43,830 nucleotides of DNA from Marinibacterium sp. (lineage in GTDB: Bacteria; Pseudomonadota; Alphaproteobacteria; Rhodobacterales; Rhodobacteraceae), in assembly GCA_025800215.1 (NCBI GenBank), contig JAOXSC010000165.1:1-43830 (forward strand). Direction: 5' to 3'. The notes under the pieces are model-generated. The model saw only the letters and a list, made by a program, of their open reading frames with translations. It did no database searches and was not told where the DNA came from. The position numbers and the translations under genes are program-made. Within the stretch, counting starts at the first letter, position 1, and the number at the start of each line of letters is the position of its first letter. Positions 14,271-22,354 of the stretch are shown here, piece after piece.

Positions 14271-15658
14271 CCGCCTTGCCCCCCAAACCCGGCGGGCGGG
14301 CGGGGCGCGTGTCGCTCTGGCGCTATGCGCGGATGTTTCGGCGCGACATCCTGTCGGCCCAGCCCGATCATCTGTTTCACGCCTGGATGGCCGAATTCCG
14401 CACCCCGTTCTTCCGGTCGTTTCTGGTCAATCAGCCGGATCTGGTGGGGCAGATCCTGTCGGGCGACATGGCCGCGTTTCCCAAATCCGAGCGTGTGGGC
14501 GCCGGTCTTGCACCGCTTCTGGGGCGGTCGGTGTTTCTGAGCAATGGGGAGGATTGGGCGCGTCAGCGGCGGCTGATCGACCCGGCCTTTGCCCAATCGG
14601 GCCTGCGTGCCAGCCTGCCTGCCATGCAGGCGGCGGCCGAAGCTCTGGTGCAGCGGCTTGCCTCCAAAACCAACCCCATCGAGATCGAGGCCGAAGCCAG
14701 CCATGCCGCGGCCGACGTGATCTTTCGCACCTTGTTTTCGGTGCCCATCGAAGACGCCACCGCGACCGAGGTGTTTGCCGCCTTTCGTGCCTTTCAGCGC
14801 GCACAGCCGGTGCTGAGCCCGGCGGCCTTTCTGCCTGCGCTGCGGCGCTGGCAGGGGCATGTGCCCGGCCCCGCGCGCCGGCATGCGCGTCGGATCCGGG
14901 CGCGGATCCTTGATTTGTGCGATCAGCGCCGCGCACAGATCGCGGCGGGGACGGCACCGGATGATCTGGCCACCCGGCTGATGACGGCGCGCGACCCCGA
15001 AACCGGCGCGGGGTTTGACCGTGACGAGATGATCGACCAGGTGGCGATCTTTTTTCTGGCCGGGCATGAAACCAGCGCATCGGCCCTGGCCTGGGCGCTC
15101 TATCTGCTGGCGACCCATCGCGACTGGCAGGCCCGCGCGGCGGCCGAAGCACAGGCGGCGGGGGGCGATCCATCGCGGCTGCGGATCTGTCGGGATGTGT
15201 TTCGCGAAACGCTCAGGCTCTATCCGCCGGTGCCGATGATGGTGCGTGAAAACCGGTGCGCGCGCCGGTTTCGCGGGCGCGACATTCCGGTCGGTGCGCA
15301 GCTGGTGATCAGCCCCTGGCACCTGCACCGCCATGACCGGATCTGGCGCGATCCGGATGCGTTTGATCCCGGACGCTGGCGCCGCGATCCGCCGCGCGCC
15401 GCCTATGCGCCGTTTTCCAAGGGCAAACGGGTTTGCCCCGGCGCGGGCTTTGCCATGGCCGAAGGGGTGGTTCTGATCGCTCGGATCCTGCAGCAGTTCG
15501 ACATTCACGCGCTGCCCGACCGCGTGCCGGTGCCGGTGGCGCATCTGACGCTCAGGGCACGTGACGGGATCTGGCTGCGGGTCACGCCGCGCGCGGCTCA
15601 GCTGCCCGAGGCTGCATCCGAACCCGCGTCCCGGACCGAAGCCTCCACAGCGGCCTGA
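14267..15658 (+). CDS. Cytochrome P450
   Basis: A 463-residue soluble P450. The I-helix oxygen-binding motif is AGHETS (Gly266-Thr269), the K-helix ExxR is Glu314-Arg317 (ETLR), and the haem-binding loop FSKGKRVCPGAGFAM has Cys390 as thiolate ligand. The sequence lacks an N-terminal membrane anchor. In layout (PERF-like DPDAFDPGRW, charged F-x-x-GxRxC) it resembles class-II-like fatty acid or alkane hydroxylases more than CYP101 types, but substrate cannot be told. It needs electrons from a redox partner not present in the window. Its start overlaps the hydrolase stop codon, and its 3' end overlaps the RHH gene on the other strand by 61 bases. Confidence 0.93.
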   Translation: MTALPPKPGGRAGRVSLWRYARMFRRDILSAQPDHLFHAWMAEFRTPFFRSFLVNQPDLVGQILSGDMAAFPKSERVGAGLAPLLGRSVFLSNGEDWARQRRLIDPAFAQSGLRASLPAMQAAAEALVQRLASKTNPIEIEAEASHAAADVIFRTLFSVPIEDATATEVFAAFRAFQRAQPVLSPAAFLPALRRWQGHVPGPARRHARRIRARILDLCDQRRAQIAAGTAPDDLATRLMTARDPETGAGFDRDEMIDQVAIFFLAGHETSASALAWALYLLATHRDWQARAAAEAQAAGGDPSRLRICRDVFRETLRLYPPVPMMVRENRCARRFRGRDIPVGAQLVISPWHLHRHDRIWRDPDAFDPGRWRRDPPRAAYAPFSKGKRVCPGAGFAMAEGVVLIARILQQFDIHALPDRVPVPVAHLTLRARDGIWLRVTPRAAQLPEAASEPASRTEASTAA

Positions 15659-15861
15659 AGCCTGCGCAGCACAAACAGCCTAATGGCCGATGCCAGCCCC
15701 ATGTCGATCCCGCGTGCGGCGTCAATCTCGGCGGCCAGATCGTTGATGGCGCGCCCGTCCTCGCGGGCGATTGCGCGAAAGGCGGCCCAGAATTCATCTT
15801 CCAGCGATACGCTGGTGCGATGGCCGCGCAGGGTCAGGGAATGCTTGCGCGGGCGGCTCAT
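15598..15861 (-). CDS. Ribbon-helix-helix domain protein
   Basis: An 87-residue protein of the RHH_4 type: N-terminal KHSLTLRGHRTSVSLEDEFW (beta strand that would pair in the dimer), then helices REDGRAINDLAAEIDAAR and SAIRLFVLRRLQ. The family is usually described as a predicted DNA-binding protein of unknown target. It is the third gene of fumC-DUF4169-RHH; its ATG overlaps the DUF4169 stop codon by four bases (ATGA). The last 61 bases lie opposite the end of the P450 gene, coding for a variable Ala/Ser-rich tail. Confidence 0.83.
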   Translation of the reverse strand: MSRPRKHSLTLRGHRTSVSLEDEFWAAFRAIAREDGRAINDLAAEIDAARGIDMGLASAIRLFVLRRLQAAVEASVRDAGSDAASGS

Positions 15862-16055
15862 GAATCGCCTTTGGGATCCGGATCATCCAGCGCATGCCCG
15901 TCCAGATGCCGGTCGGCGCGGCGCGCGGCATCGTCATCGGCGGCGCGCTCGGCCTTGGTGCGGCCGAATTTCACGGCGTTTTCGTCAGCGCGGGCCTTTT
16001 TCGCAGCCCGCGCCTTTTGCTTGCGAAACCGGTTCAGGTTGACCGGTTCAGCCAT
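15858..16055 (-). CDS. DUF4169 family protein
   Basis: A 65-residue, very charged protein ([20 protein letters not shown] at the start, acidic end DDPDPKGDS). DUF4169 proteins are short, Lys/Arg/Ala-rich and found in alphaproteobacteria beside fumC and an RHH protein; no function is known. The start codon shares one base with the fumC stop (TAATG) and the end overlaps the RHH start, so the three are coupled in translation. Confidence 0.85.
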   Translation of the reverse strand: MAEPVNLNRFRKQKARAAKKARADENAVKFGRTKAERAADDDAARRADRHLDGHALDDPDPKGDS

Positions 16056-17446
16056 TACTTGGGGCCCACCATGTTTTCGGGGCGCACCACGCGGTCGAAG
16101 GTCTCTTCGTCCACAAAGCCAAGCGCGATCGCCTCGTGCTTGAGGGTCGTGCGGTTCTTGTGCGCGGTCTTGGCCACGGTGGTGGCGTTGTCATAGCCGA
16201 TCTCGGGTGCCAGCGCCGTGACCAGCATCAGCGATTCCTTCATCAGCGTTTCGATCCGGTCCGCATCGGCCTGCAGGCCCACCACCAGATTGTCGGTAAA
16301 GGCCGACGCCGCATCGCCCAGAAGCTGCATGGATTGCAGCACGTTATAGGACATCATGGGTTTGTAGACATTCAGTTCGAAATGCCCTTGCGACCCGGCA
16401 AAGCCCACCGCCGCGTCATTGCCCATCACATGGGCACAGACCTGGGTCAGTGCTTCGCACTGGGTGGGGTTCACCTTGCCCGGCATGATCGAGCTGCCCG
16501 GTTCGTTTTCCGGCAGGATCAGTTCGCCCAGACCGCAGCGCGGGCCCGAGCCCAAAAGCCGGATGTCATTGGCGATCTTGAAAAGCGACGCCGCAACCGT
16601 TTTCAGCGCGCCCGAGATTTCCACCATCGCGTCATGCGCGGCCAGTGCTTCGAACTTGTTGGGGGCGGTGACAAAGGGCAGGCCGGTGATGTCGGCCATG
16701 TGGCCGGCCACGGTTTCGCCCCAGCCCACCGGCGTGTTCAGCCCGGTGCCCACGGCGGTGCCGCCCTGTGCCAGTTCGTAGATCCGGCCAAGCGCGTCCT
16801 TGACCCGCTGGATGCCCATGGCGATCTGGTGGGTGTAGCCCGAAAACTCCTGGCTCAGCGTCAGCGGCGTGGCGTCCTGGGTGTGGGTGCGGCCGATCTT
16901 GATGATGCCGTCGAATTCTTCGACCTTGGCCTGCATGGCGGCGTGCAGCTTTTCCAGGCCCGGCAGCAGCACGTCACGCGCGGTCATGGCGGTGGCGATA
17001 TGCATGGCGGTGGGGAAGGTGTCGTTGGACGATTGGCCCATGTTGCAGTGGTCATTGGGGTGCACGGGATCTTTCGATCCGATCTCGCCGCCCAGGATTT
17101 CGATGGCGCGGTTGGCGATAACCTCGTTCGAGTTCATGTTCGACTGCGTGCCCGAGCCGGTCTGCCAGACCACCAGCGGGAAGTTGTCATCAAGCTTGCC
17201 GTCGACCACTTCGCCCGCCGCTTCGATGATGGCATCGGCGATGCGCGCATCGAGCTTGCCATTGTCCTTGTTGGCCATGGCGCAGGCTTTCTTGATCACA
17301 CCAAGCGCGCGCACGATGGCGACGGGCTGCTTTTCCCAGCCGATGGGGAAGTTCATGATCGAGCGCTGCGTCTGCGCGCCCCAATACTTGTCGGCGGGAA
17401 CCTCCAGCGGTCCGAAGCTGTCGGTTTCTGTGCGGGTCGCGGCCAT
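16055..17446 (-). CDS. fumC: Fumarate hydratase class II
   Basis: A 463-residue iron-independent fumarase of the TCA cycle, converting fumarate to malate. Diagnostic motifs: [14 protein letters not shown], catalytic His188 ([10 protein letters not shown]) and the flexible loop [11 protein letters not shown] with Ser318-Ser319. The length equals that of the family (about 463). The start at 17446 ([20 protein letters not shown]) has a GGAGAT ribosome-binding site; the longer frame to 17506 adds non-conserved residues. DUF4169 and RHH genes follow with overlapping ends. The gap to the divergent secreted-protein gene is 188 bases. Confidence 0.97.
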   Translation of the reverse strand: MAATRTETDSFGPLEVPADKYWGAQTQRSIMNFPIGWEKQPVAIVRALGVIKKACAMANKDNGKLDARIADAIIEAAGEVVDGKLDDNFPLVVWQTGSGTQSNMNSNEVIANRAIEILGGEIGSKDPVHPNDHCNMGQSSNDTFPTAMHIATAMTARDVLLPGLEKLHAAMQAKVEEFDGIIKIGRTHTQDATPLTLSQEFSGYTHQIAMGIQRVKDALGRIYELAQGGTAVGTGLNTPVGWGETVAGHMADITGLPFVTAPNKFEALAAHDAMVEISGALKTVAASLFKIANDIRLLGSGPRCGLGELILPENEPGSSIMPGKVNPTQCEALTQVCAHVMGNDAAVGFAGSQGHFELNVYKPMMSYNVLQSMQLLGDAASAFTDNLVVGLQADADRIETLMKESLMLVTALAPEIGYDNATTVAKTAHKNRTTLKHEAIALGFVDEETFDRVVRPENMVGPK

Positions 17447-17570
17447 GTCGGATCTCCATTCGTGACTGTCGCATATGGCTGTAAACCCGCCACGCGCCGG
17501 TCGCAACCGGCCAGTTGGCGCAGGGGCGCATCACGGTTGTATCGGGCGGCCATCCCGGCGGTGGTTCAGT

Positions 17571-17599
17571 TTGAACCTGTGCGCGCGACAGCCTATGAT
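17571..17599 (+). promoter_or_regulatory. Predicted sigma-70 promoter
   Basis: TTGAAC (17571-17576), a 17-base spacer and TATGAT (17594-17599) give a good housekeeping promoter for the secreted-protein gene starting at 17635. Confidence 0.6.
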
Positions 17600-17634
17600 T
17601 GCGGTGGCTGCGCAGGCAACGGAGGGCCGTCATC

Positions 17635-18195
17635 ATGTCACACGCAATCACCACCATGGCCCGGCGGCTGATGCTTGGTCTGGGTCTTGGCGCGGGTCTG
17701 GCGCTGCTGACGGCGGCGGCTGCATGGGCCGACACGATCGAACCCTTCATCGGCACCTATGCGGGCGAGGCCGAGGTCAACATCGACGGCGTCATGATGG
17801 AGCGGGACCTGTCGGTGGCGATTGCCGAAACGGATGACGGGTTTTCGGTCAGCTGGATGTCCACCACCTTTCGTGCCGATGGGCGCATCAAGGTGTCGAC
17901 CTACGAGATCGACTTTCTGCCCACCGACCGGGCCGGGCTGTATTCGGCCGCACAGCGCCGCAATGTCTTTGGCCACGCGGTGCCTCTGGACCCGATGAAG
18001 GGGGATCCGATGGTCTGGGCGCGCATCGAAGATGACACCCTGTCGGTGTTTTCCCTGCATGTGGATCTGAATGGTGGCTATCAGATCCAGGAATACCACC
18101 GAACACTGGCCGATGGAGGGCTGGATCTGGTCTATCGCAGCGTGCGCAACGCGGAAATCACGCGCGAAGTGGTCGCGTTTCTGGAACTCGACTGA
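17635..18195 (+). CDS. Secreted protein of unknown function
   Basis: A 186-residue protein with a signal peptide: basic start (MARRLM), hydrophobic core GLGLGAGLALLTAAAA, probable cleavage after AWA near residue 32. The mature part is beta-rich with no cysteine and no motif I recognise (YAGEAEV, VSWMSTTFRADGRIK, WARIEDDTLSVFSLHV). The pattern would suit a small periplasmic beta-barrel-like protein of lipocalin type, but this is only a guess from strand periodicity. The ATG at 17635 is used; a second ATG at 17656 would leave the signal peptide intact and cannot be excluded. The gene has its own promoter and is convergent with sspB. Confidence 0.75.
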   Translation: MSHAITTMARRLMLGLGLGAGLALLTAAAAWADTIEPFIGTYAGEAEVNIDGVMMERDLSVAIAETDDGFSVSWMSTTFRADGRIKVSTYEIDFLPTDRAGLYSAAQRRNVFGHAVPLDPMKGDPMVWARIEDDTLSVFSLHVDLNGGYQIQEYHRTLADGGLDLVYRSVRNAEITREVVAFLELD

Positions 18196-18207
18196 CCAAT
18201 CAGAGGG

Positions 18208-18696
18208 TTACTTGCGGAAACTGTCGAGCGATACGACTTCGGCGTCCTTGTGGGGCTCATCGGTTTCGGGCGCGTCGGGGATCTCGTCCTCGTCGGTGGG
18301 GGCGAGCAGCTCTTCAAGATCGGGCTCGTCTTCGTCGTCCTCGGCTGCGGTTTCAAAGCGCAGGCCGAATTCCACCGACGGATCCACAAAGGTCTTGAGC
18401 GCCTCATAGGGGATATAGAGCGGCTCGGGCGCGTCGCCGAAATTCAGCGTCACGCCAAACCCGTCATCGGTCACCGTCAGGTTGTCGAACCAGTGCTGCA
18501 TCACGATGGTCATTTCTTCGGGATAGCGGTCATGCAGCCAGTCGGCGATGGCAACATCAGGATGCGTGGTGTCGAAGGTGATGAAAAAGTGATGCGCCCC
18601 CGGCAAACCGTCCTGCGCAACCTGTTCGAGCACTGACTTGATCAGAGAGCGCATGGCCGCATGCATCAGGTTGCCGTATTCGATCGTGTCTTGCAT
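18208..18696 (-). CDS. sspB: ClpXP adaptor SspB (alphaproteobacterial type)
   Basis: A 162-residue protein. Residues about 1-115 match the alpha-type SspB fold (MQDTIEYGNLMHAAMRSLIK start, HHFFITFDTTHPDV, LTVTDDGFGVTLNFG). A disordered acidic linker (DDEDEPDLEELLAPTDEDE) leads to the C-terminal ClpX-binding tail VVSLDSFRK. SspB binds ssrA-tagged proteins and tethers them to ClpX for degradation. The tmRNA that makes the tag lies 2 kb upstream on the same strand. The start at 18696 was chosen because family proteins begin at this Met; residues upstream are low-complexity. Confidence 0.92.
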   Translation of the reverse strand: MQDTIEYGNLMHAAMRSLIKSVLEQVAQDGLPGAHHFFITFDTTHPDVAIADWLHDRYPEEMTIVMQHWFDNLTVTDDGFGVTLNFGDAPEPLYIPYEALKTFVDPSVEFGLRFETAAEDDEDEPDLEELLAPTDEDEIPDAPETDEPHKDAEVVSLDSFRK

Positions 18697-18826
18697 CGGG
18701 TGTCCTCGGGTCTGGGCGTGTCGACCGGGTCGTGCCTGGGTCTTCATCTTGGGGCAGGGGCTGCCTGCTTTTACCATAGGGGATTCGGCTGGAAACAAAA
18801 GGCCATAGCGCGCAGGCCCTTGGGTT

Positions 18827-20080
18827 TCAGAGCATCCCCAGCCCGATCCCGGCCAGCGCCGTCACCGCCAGCACGCGCAACAGCCCCCAGCCCAGCCCGA
18901 TCACCAGCCCCGCCGCCAGGGCCGTCAGCGCGACCGCGCCCGCGTCAAGGCTGGCCGGATCGGGCCAGGGCAGGGTGGCGGGGCCCATGCGCAGGCGGCC
19001 CACATCGGCAAACCACACATGTAGCGCAAACCACAGCGACAGGTTCAGGATCACCCCCACCACCGCCGCGGATATGCCTGACAGCGCACCCGCAAGCCGG
19101 GGCCGCGCGGACAGGGCTTCGACATAAGGACCGGCGGCAAAGATCCACAGAAAACACGGCGTGAACGTGGCCCAGAGTGCGACCAGCCCGGCAGCCACCG
19201 CGAGCGCCAGACCGCCCTGTTCCAGCCCCGCCAGCATGGCCACGAACTGGGTCACCAGAATAAGCGGGCCCGGCGTGGTTTCGGCCAGCCCAAGCGCGTC
19301 GATCATCTGCTGGGTGCTGATCCAGCCGTAATCGGTGACGATGGTCTGGGTCATGTAGGCCAGCACCGCATAGGCGCCGCCAAAGGTGACAACGGCCAGT
19401 TTGGAAAAGAACCAGCCAATGTCGCTGAGCAGACCGGCCCCCGCCAGATCCAGCGCCACCAGCGGCCCCAGCCACAGCGCCAGCCAGATCGCCACCGTCC
19501 GCCAGAGCGGCGGCGCGGCGTCGGTCACCGCGGGTTGGTCGGGCGTGGGGCTGTCGGTGGTCAGATACCCCCACAGCGCCGCCGCCGCGATGATCAGGGG
19601 AAATGGCAGCCCAAGCGCAAAGATCGCGGCAAAGGACAGGCTCGCCACCGCCCAGGCACCACGCCCGGTCAGCGCCTTCCGGCCAATGTTGCGCAGCGCC
19701 TGCAGCACGATGACGATCACCGCCGCCTTGATGCCAAAAAATCCCGCCTGCACCAGTGGCAGTTGCCCGTAAGCCCCGTAAAGAGCGGCCAGAATGGCGA
19801 TGCACAGCGCGCCGGGCAGCACGAACAGCCCGCCCGCAATCAGCCCACCAGTCACCCCGCGCAGGCGCCAGCCGCAATAGGTGGCAAGCTGCATCGCCTC
19901 GGGCCCCGGCAGCAGCATGCACAGCGACAGGGCGCGCAGGAAACGCGCTTCGCTGAGCCATCCGGTGCGCTCGACAAGCTCTTGATGCATCAATGCGATC
20001 TGGGCGGCGGGCCCGCCAAATGACAAAAGGCCAATCCGTCCAAAGACCCGGACAAGCGCGGTGGGATCGGGGCGGGTCAT
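18827..20080 (-). CDS. chrA: Chromate transporter, two-domain ChrA
   Basis: A 417-residue inner-membrane protein made of two homologous CHR domains. The signature FGG appears in both halves: FGGPAAQIALMHQELV near residue 24 and TFGGAYAVLAYMTQTIV near residue 230, with the first-domain motif LPGPEAMQLATYCG and its second-domain counterpart AETTPGPLILVTQFV. Long-chain ChrA proteins (about 400) export chromate or act as sulfate/chromate antiporters. No chrB regulator is adjacent. The start is the ATG at 20080 (MTRPDPTALVRVFGRIG), where the family begins. Confidence 0.92.
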   Translation of the reverse strand: MTRPDPTALVRVFGRIGLLSFGGPAAQIALMHQELVERTGWLSEARFLRALSLCMLLPGPEAMQLATYCGWRLRGVTGGLIAGGLFVLPGALCIAILAALYGAYGQLPLVQAGFFGIKAAVIVIVLQALRNIGRKALTGRGAWAVASLSFAAIFALGLPFPLIIAAAALWGYLTTDSPTPDQPAVTDAAPPLWRTVAIWLALWLGPLVALDLAGAGLLSDIGWFFSKLAVVTFGGAYAVLAYMTQTIVTDYGWISTQQMIDALGLAETTPGPLILVTQFVAMLAGLEQGGLALAVAAGLVALWATFTPCFLWIFAAGPYVEALSARPRLAGALSGISAAVVGVILNLSLWFALHVWFADVGRLRMGPATLPWPDPASLDAGAVALTALAAGLVIGLGWGLLRVLAVTALAGIGLGML

Positions 20081-20178
20081 CGGCGGTTCCACTGTGCTCG
20101 GGCCTGGGGGCAATCACCCCGCTTCGGGGCGTTGCTTAGCCGAGCCTGCATCGGCGCGTCAACGCCGGGGCGGTGGGG

Positions 20179-20610
20179 TCAGGCCACCTCGAGCGTCTGG
20201 CCCACAAGCAGGGTTTCCAGCGTGTTGGGGGGAAGCTGTCCAATCTGTTCAAAGAAGGTCAGAAAATCGAACTGGTTGAAGCATTCGGCGAACCGCCCGT
20301 TTTCGATCCGTGCGACCATCTGCCCGACGCCGGACAGGGGCCGTCCGCTATGGCGTTCGCGGGCGCGGATCAGCAGCACGGCGGAAATCCAGTCGCCCTG
20401 TTCGACAATCCCGCGCAGGTCGATCTGCAGATGGTCGATCTTGCTGCGCACGGTTTCGACCAGATCGCGGAAGTCACCGGGCCCAAGTTGCAGGCCGGGC
20501 ACGATGCCAGCTGCCGTGAAATCGGGGGTGAAAAAGGTGTCGATCTGATCCAGGCACCCTTGGACCCAGACCTGACTGTACCAGCGTTCGATGATGTCCT
20601 TGTGTGACAC
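20179..20610 (-). CDS. NTF2-like (SnoaL-type) protein
   Basis: A 143-residue protein with the cone-shaped NTF2/SnoaL fold pattern: N-terminal helix KDIIERWYSQVWVQGCLDQID, the FTPDFTAAG turn, and C-terminal strands with GRFAECFNQFDFLTFFEQIGQLP. The closing GQLP/L pattern recalls ester cyclase or SnoaL-like proteins. Substrate and role are unknown. It precedes chrA on the same strand with a gap of 98 bases that contains a CCCCG-CTT-CGGGG hairpin without a T-run, so the two may be separate units. Confidence 0.8.
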   Translation of the reverse strand: MSHKDIIERWYSQVWVQGCLDQIDTFFTPDFTAAGIVPGLQLGPGDFRDLVETVRSKIDHLQIDLRGIVEQGDWISAVLLIRARERHSGRPLSGVGQMVARIENGRFAECFNQFDFLTFFEQIGQLPPNTLETLLVGQTLEVA

Positions 20611-20740
20611 GGGGCGACATTCCTTGTTCGTTTTGCCTCAGCGTGGCCCGCGTCGGTGAAGAAAGAATGAACAAATCCCGGCGGCATGACAGATTTGACG
20701 CGATATCGCATCAGGTCTTGGGCTGTCATCGGGGAAAGAT

Positions 20741-21046
20741 GCAGGTTTCTGTTGCCAGGTACCTGCGGACCCCGCCTTACGCGGCTAGGCATAAGGGCTT
20801 AAGTTTCGGTCTTTCGGACTGCTTACGCAGCCAGAGCAACCGGAGCACGATTGTCGTTTGCAATTGTACTGTTCGGGCCGATACGGTGGCACCCCGCCGA
20901 GACAAAGCTAACCCCTTTAGACGTCCGTCGATCCTGTTTCGGCCCCAGGATCCTCAAACGAAGGATATTGGTGGAGCCGCCGGGTACCGCCCCCGGGTCC
21001 GATCCGTTTATTACGAGCGCGTTTATGTCCATAGTTCCGAAGAACA
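20741..21046 (-). ncRNA. ssrA: Transfer-messenger RNA, permuted two-piece type
   Basis: The acceptor half comes first on the minus strand and ends in an encoded CCA (20971-20969, within GGCTCCACCA). A 22-base spacer (20968-20947) with an ATCCT/AGGAT hairpin follows. The coding half then begins GGGGCCGAAACAGGATCGAC at 20946. GGGGCC pairs with GGCTCC to rebuild the tRNA-like acceptor stem. The tag frame after the resume codon reads ANDNRAPVALAA and stops at TAA (20824-20826). This order is the circular permutation known from alphaproteobacteria. The 3' limit is taken at a GCAGGT/ACCTGC hairpin (20741-20766); mature ends are not determined. Confidence 0.93.
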
Positions 21047-21051
21047 GGGAT

Positions 21052-21080
21052 CATATAATCGGACCGCGCGGCGATTGCAA
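21052..21080 (-). promoter_or_regulatory. Promoter of ssrA
   Basis: On the minus strand TTGCAA (21080-21075), a 17-base spacer and TATATG (21057-21052) form a strong promoter; transcription would start near 21045, at the tmRNA acceptor piece. It lies in the 62 bases after the upstream membrane-protein gene. Confidence 0.7.
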
Positions 21081-21108
21081 AGGGGGATGGGCCTGCGCGC
21101 GCCGATTT

Positions 21109-21474
21109 TCACGGCATCGCGGGGCCCAGATTGGCGCCGATCAGCCACAGCGCCAGCGCCGCTTCGATCCCGGCAAAGACCGCCAGTTTGCGCAGCGGCG
21201 GGCGATCCATGACCAGCGACACGATCCGCCCCAGCGTGGCCCCGGCATAGGCAAAGCCCAGCATGGCATAGCCCGCGTCGCTGCCCATCCAGATCGCGGC
21301 GATCCCTGCCACCACAAAAAGCCCGCCGACCGATGCGCGCAGCTCGGACAGGCCCATGGTGCTGCCCGACGGCACCAGATCCAGCGCGGCGGCCGTATAG
21401 CGGGGCGCCAGAAACCCAAAAAGCCCGAACCCCACGGTCAGCAGGGCGGCCAGAACGTTCAGGGTGTCGATCAT
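21109..21474 (-). CDS. Small membrane protein, DUF4345-like
   Basis: A 121-residue protein with four predicted membrane helices: about 5-25 (VLAALLTVGFGLFGFLAP), 45-65, 70-88 and 97-117. The order and the motif GFAYAGATLGRIVSLVMD near residue 73 resemble DUF4345-type small membrane proteins of unknown function. It starts 36 bases after the end of the GntR regulator on the same strand, so the two may be cotranscribed. A separate promoter for ssrA lies directly downstream. Confidence 0.75.
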   Translation of the reverse strand: MIDTLNVLAALLTVGFGLFGFLAPRYTAAALDLVPSGSTMGLSELRASVGGLFVVAGIAAIWMGSDAGYAMLGFAYAGATLGRIVSLVMDRPPLRKLAVFAGIEAALALWLIGANLGPAMP

Positions 21475-21510
21475 CTTGGGTCTCGGTTCTTGCGTCTTTT
21501 GGGTCGGAAC

Positions 21511-22272
21511 CTAGGCCGCGCTGTCCGGTTTGGAAGGGGTCGATCTGCGGGCCTGGCGTTCGGCAAAGACGCTGTCGGCCAGTGTCAGGGTTTCACGCTC
21601 AAGCCGGTGCAGCCCGTCGACCACGCCCGAACTGTCGCCCGCGTCGACCGCATCGGCGATACTGCGGTGCAGCTCGATGATGGTTTCGCGTGAGCGCGCG
21701 GTAAAGGTGATCATGTTCATCAGTGGCTGCATCGCCTCGACCGCGCCCGCCAGCTGATAGGACAGCACCGGGTTGCCGGCCCCGTCCACCAGCGCCCGGT
21801 GAAATGCCACATCCGACGCGCAGAACGCTTCGTCGGTCAGGCCGGGTTGCCCCTGACGCAGGATCTCGGCCCGCATGGTGGCCAGATGATCGGGCGTGCG
21901 TCGCGCGGCGGCCATGGGGGCACAGGCGCGCTCCATGGCAAAGCGGGCTTCGCAGGCGGTGGCAAAGCTGACATCGTTCATCGACAGCAGCAGCGTCGAT
22001 GTGGTGATCTGCTGGCTATAGGCGTCTTCATAGCGCAGGTGGCGCACAAACGCCCCACCCGTCGCGCCCCGCTGGGTGCGGATCAGCGACTGTGCGGCCA
22101 GCCGTTTGAGCGCCTCGCGCACGGTGGGGCGCGACACGTTGAACTGATCGGCAAGCTCGGATTCCGAAGGCAGCCGTTCGTCGACAATCAGCGCACCGTC
22201 GATGATCGCGTCCCGGATGGCCTGGGCGATCTGGGCGGACAGATCTGCGGGGCTCGATGGGTCGATCTTCAT
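21511..22272 (-). CDS. GntR-family regulator, FadR/FCD subfamily
   Basis: A 253-residue repressor-type regulator. The winged HTH lies at about 15-80 (LPSESELADQFNVSRPTVREALKRL is spread across helices 2 and 3, ending in the wing RTQRGATGGAFV). The C-terminal FCD all-helical ligand domain is at about 95-235, with likely metal-ligand histidines in DVAFHRALVDGAGN and IIELHRSIADAV. It is divergent from the DUF2182-DUF1326-DinB-dmdA-acuI run, with an 82-base shared promoter region containing two palindromes. In Ruegeria a GntR-type gene stands next to dmdA-acuI, so a role in DMSP or acrylate response is plausible but not shown by sequence alone. Confidence 0.9.
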   Translation of the reverse strand: MKIDPSSPADLSAQIAQAIRDAIIDGALIVDERLPSESELADQFNVSRPTVREALKRLAAQSLIRTQRGATGGAFVRHLRYEDAYSQQITTSTLLLSMNDVSFATACEARFAMERACAPMAAARRTPDHLATMRAEILRQGQPGLTDEAFCASDVAFHRALVDGAGNPVLSYQLAGAVEAMQPLMNMITFTARSRETIIELHRSIADAVDAGDSSGVVDGLHRLERETLTLADSVFAERQARRSTPSKPDSAA

Positions 22273-22291
22273 GCGGGGCTCCGATTTTTCA

Positions 22292-22324
22292 TTTGTCAGA
22301 CATTTAAAAACCTGAGAGGGTTTT
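22292..22324. promoter_or_regulatory. Candidate operator(s) of the GntR regulator
   Basis: TTTGTCAGACATT (22292-22304) contains the perfect palindrome TGTC-A-GACA and approaches the FadR-subfamily site TNGTNNNACNA. Beside it, AAAACC-TGAGAG-GGTTTT (22307-22324) is a second inverted repeat. Both lie in the 82 bases between the divergent regulator and DUF2182 starts, where one protein could control both sides. Confidence 0.5.
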
Positions 22325-22354
22325 ACCGCGACTCACCTCAAACGGAAAGGCCTC

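Noticed and set aside
20823-21032. A 69-codon frame ending in ANDNRAPVALAA
   Set aside because: Only the last twelve codons are real, as the tmRNA tag; the rest is the structural RNA read as protein.
21038-21049. SOS-like palindrome GTTCCGAAGAAC
   Set aside because: Spacing does not fit a LexA box, and it lies at the 5' end of the tmRNA, where it is explained by RNA pairing.
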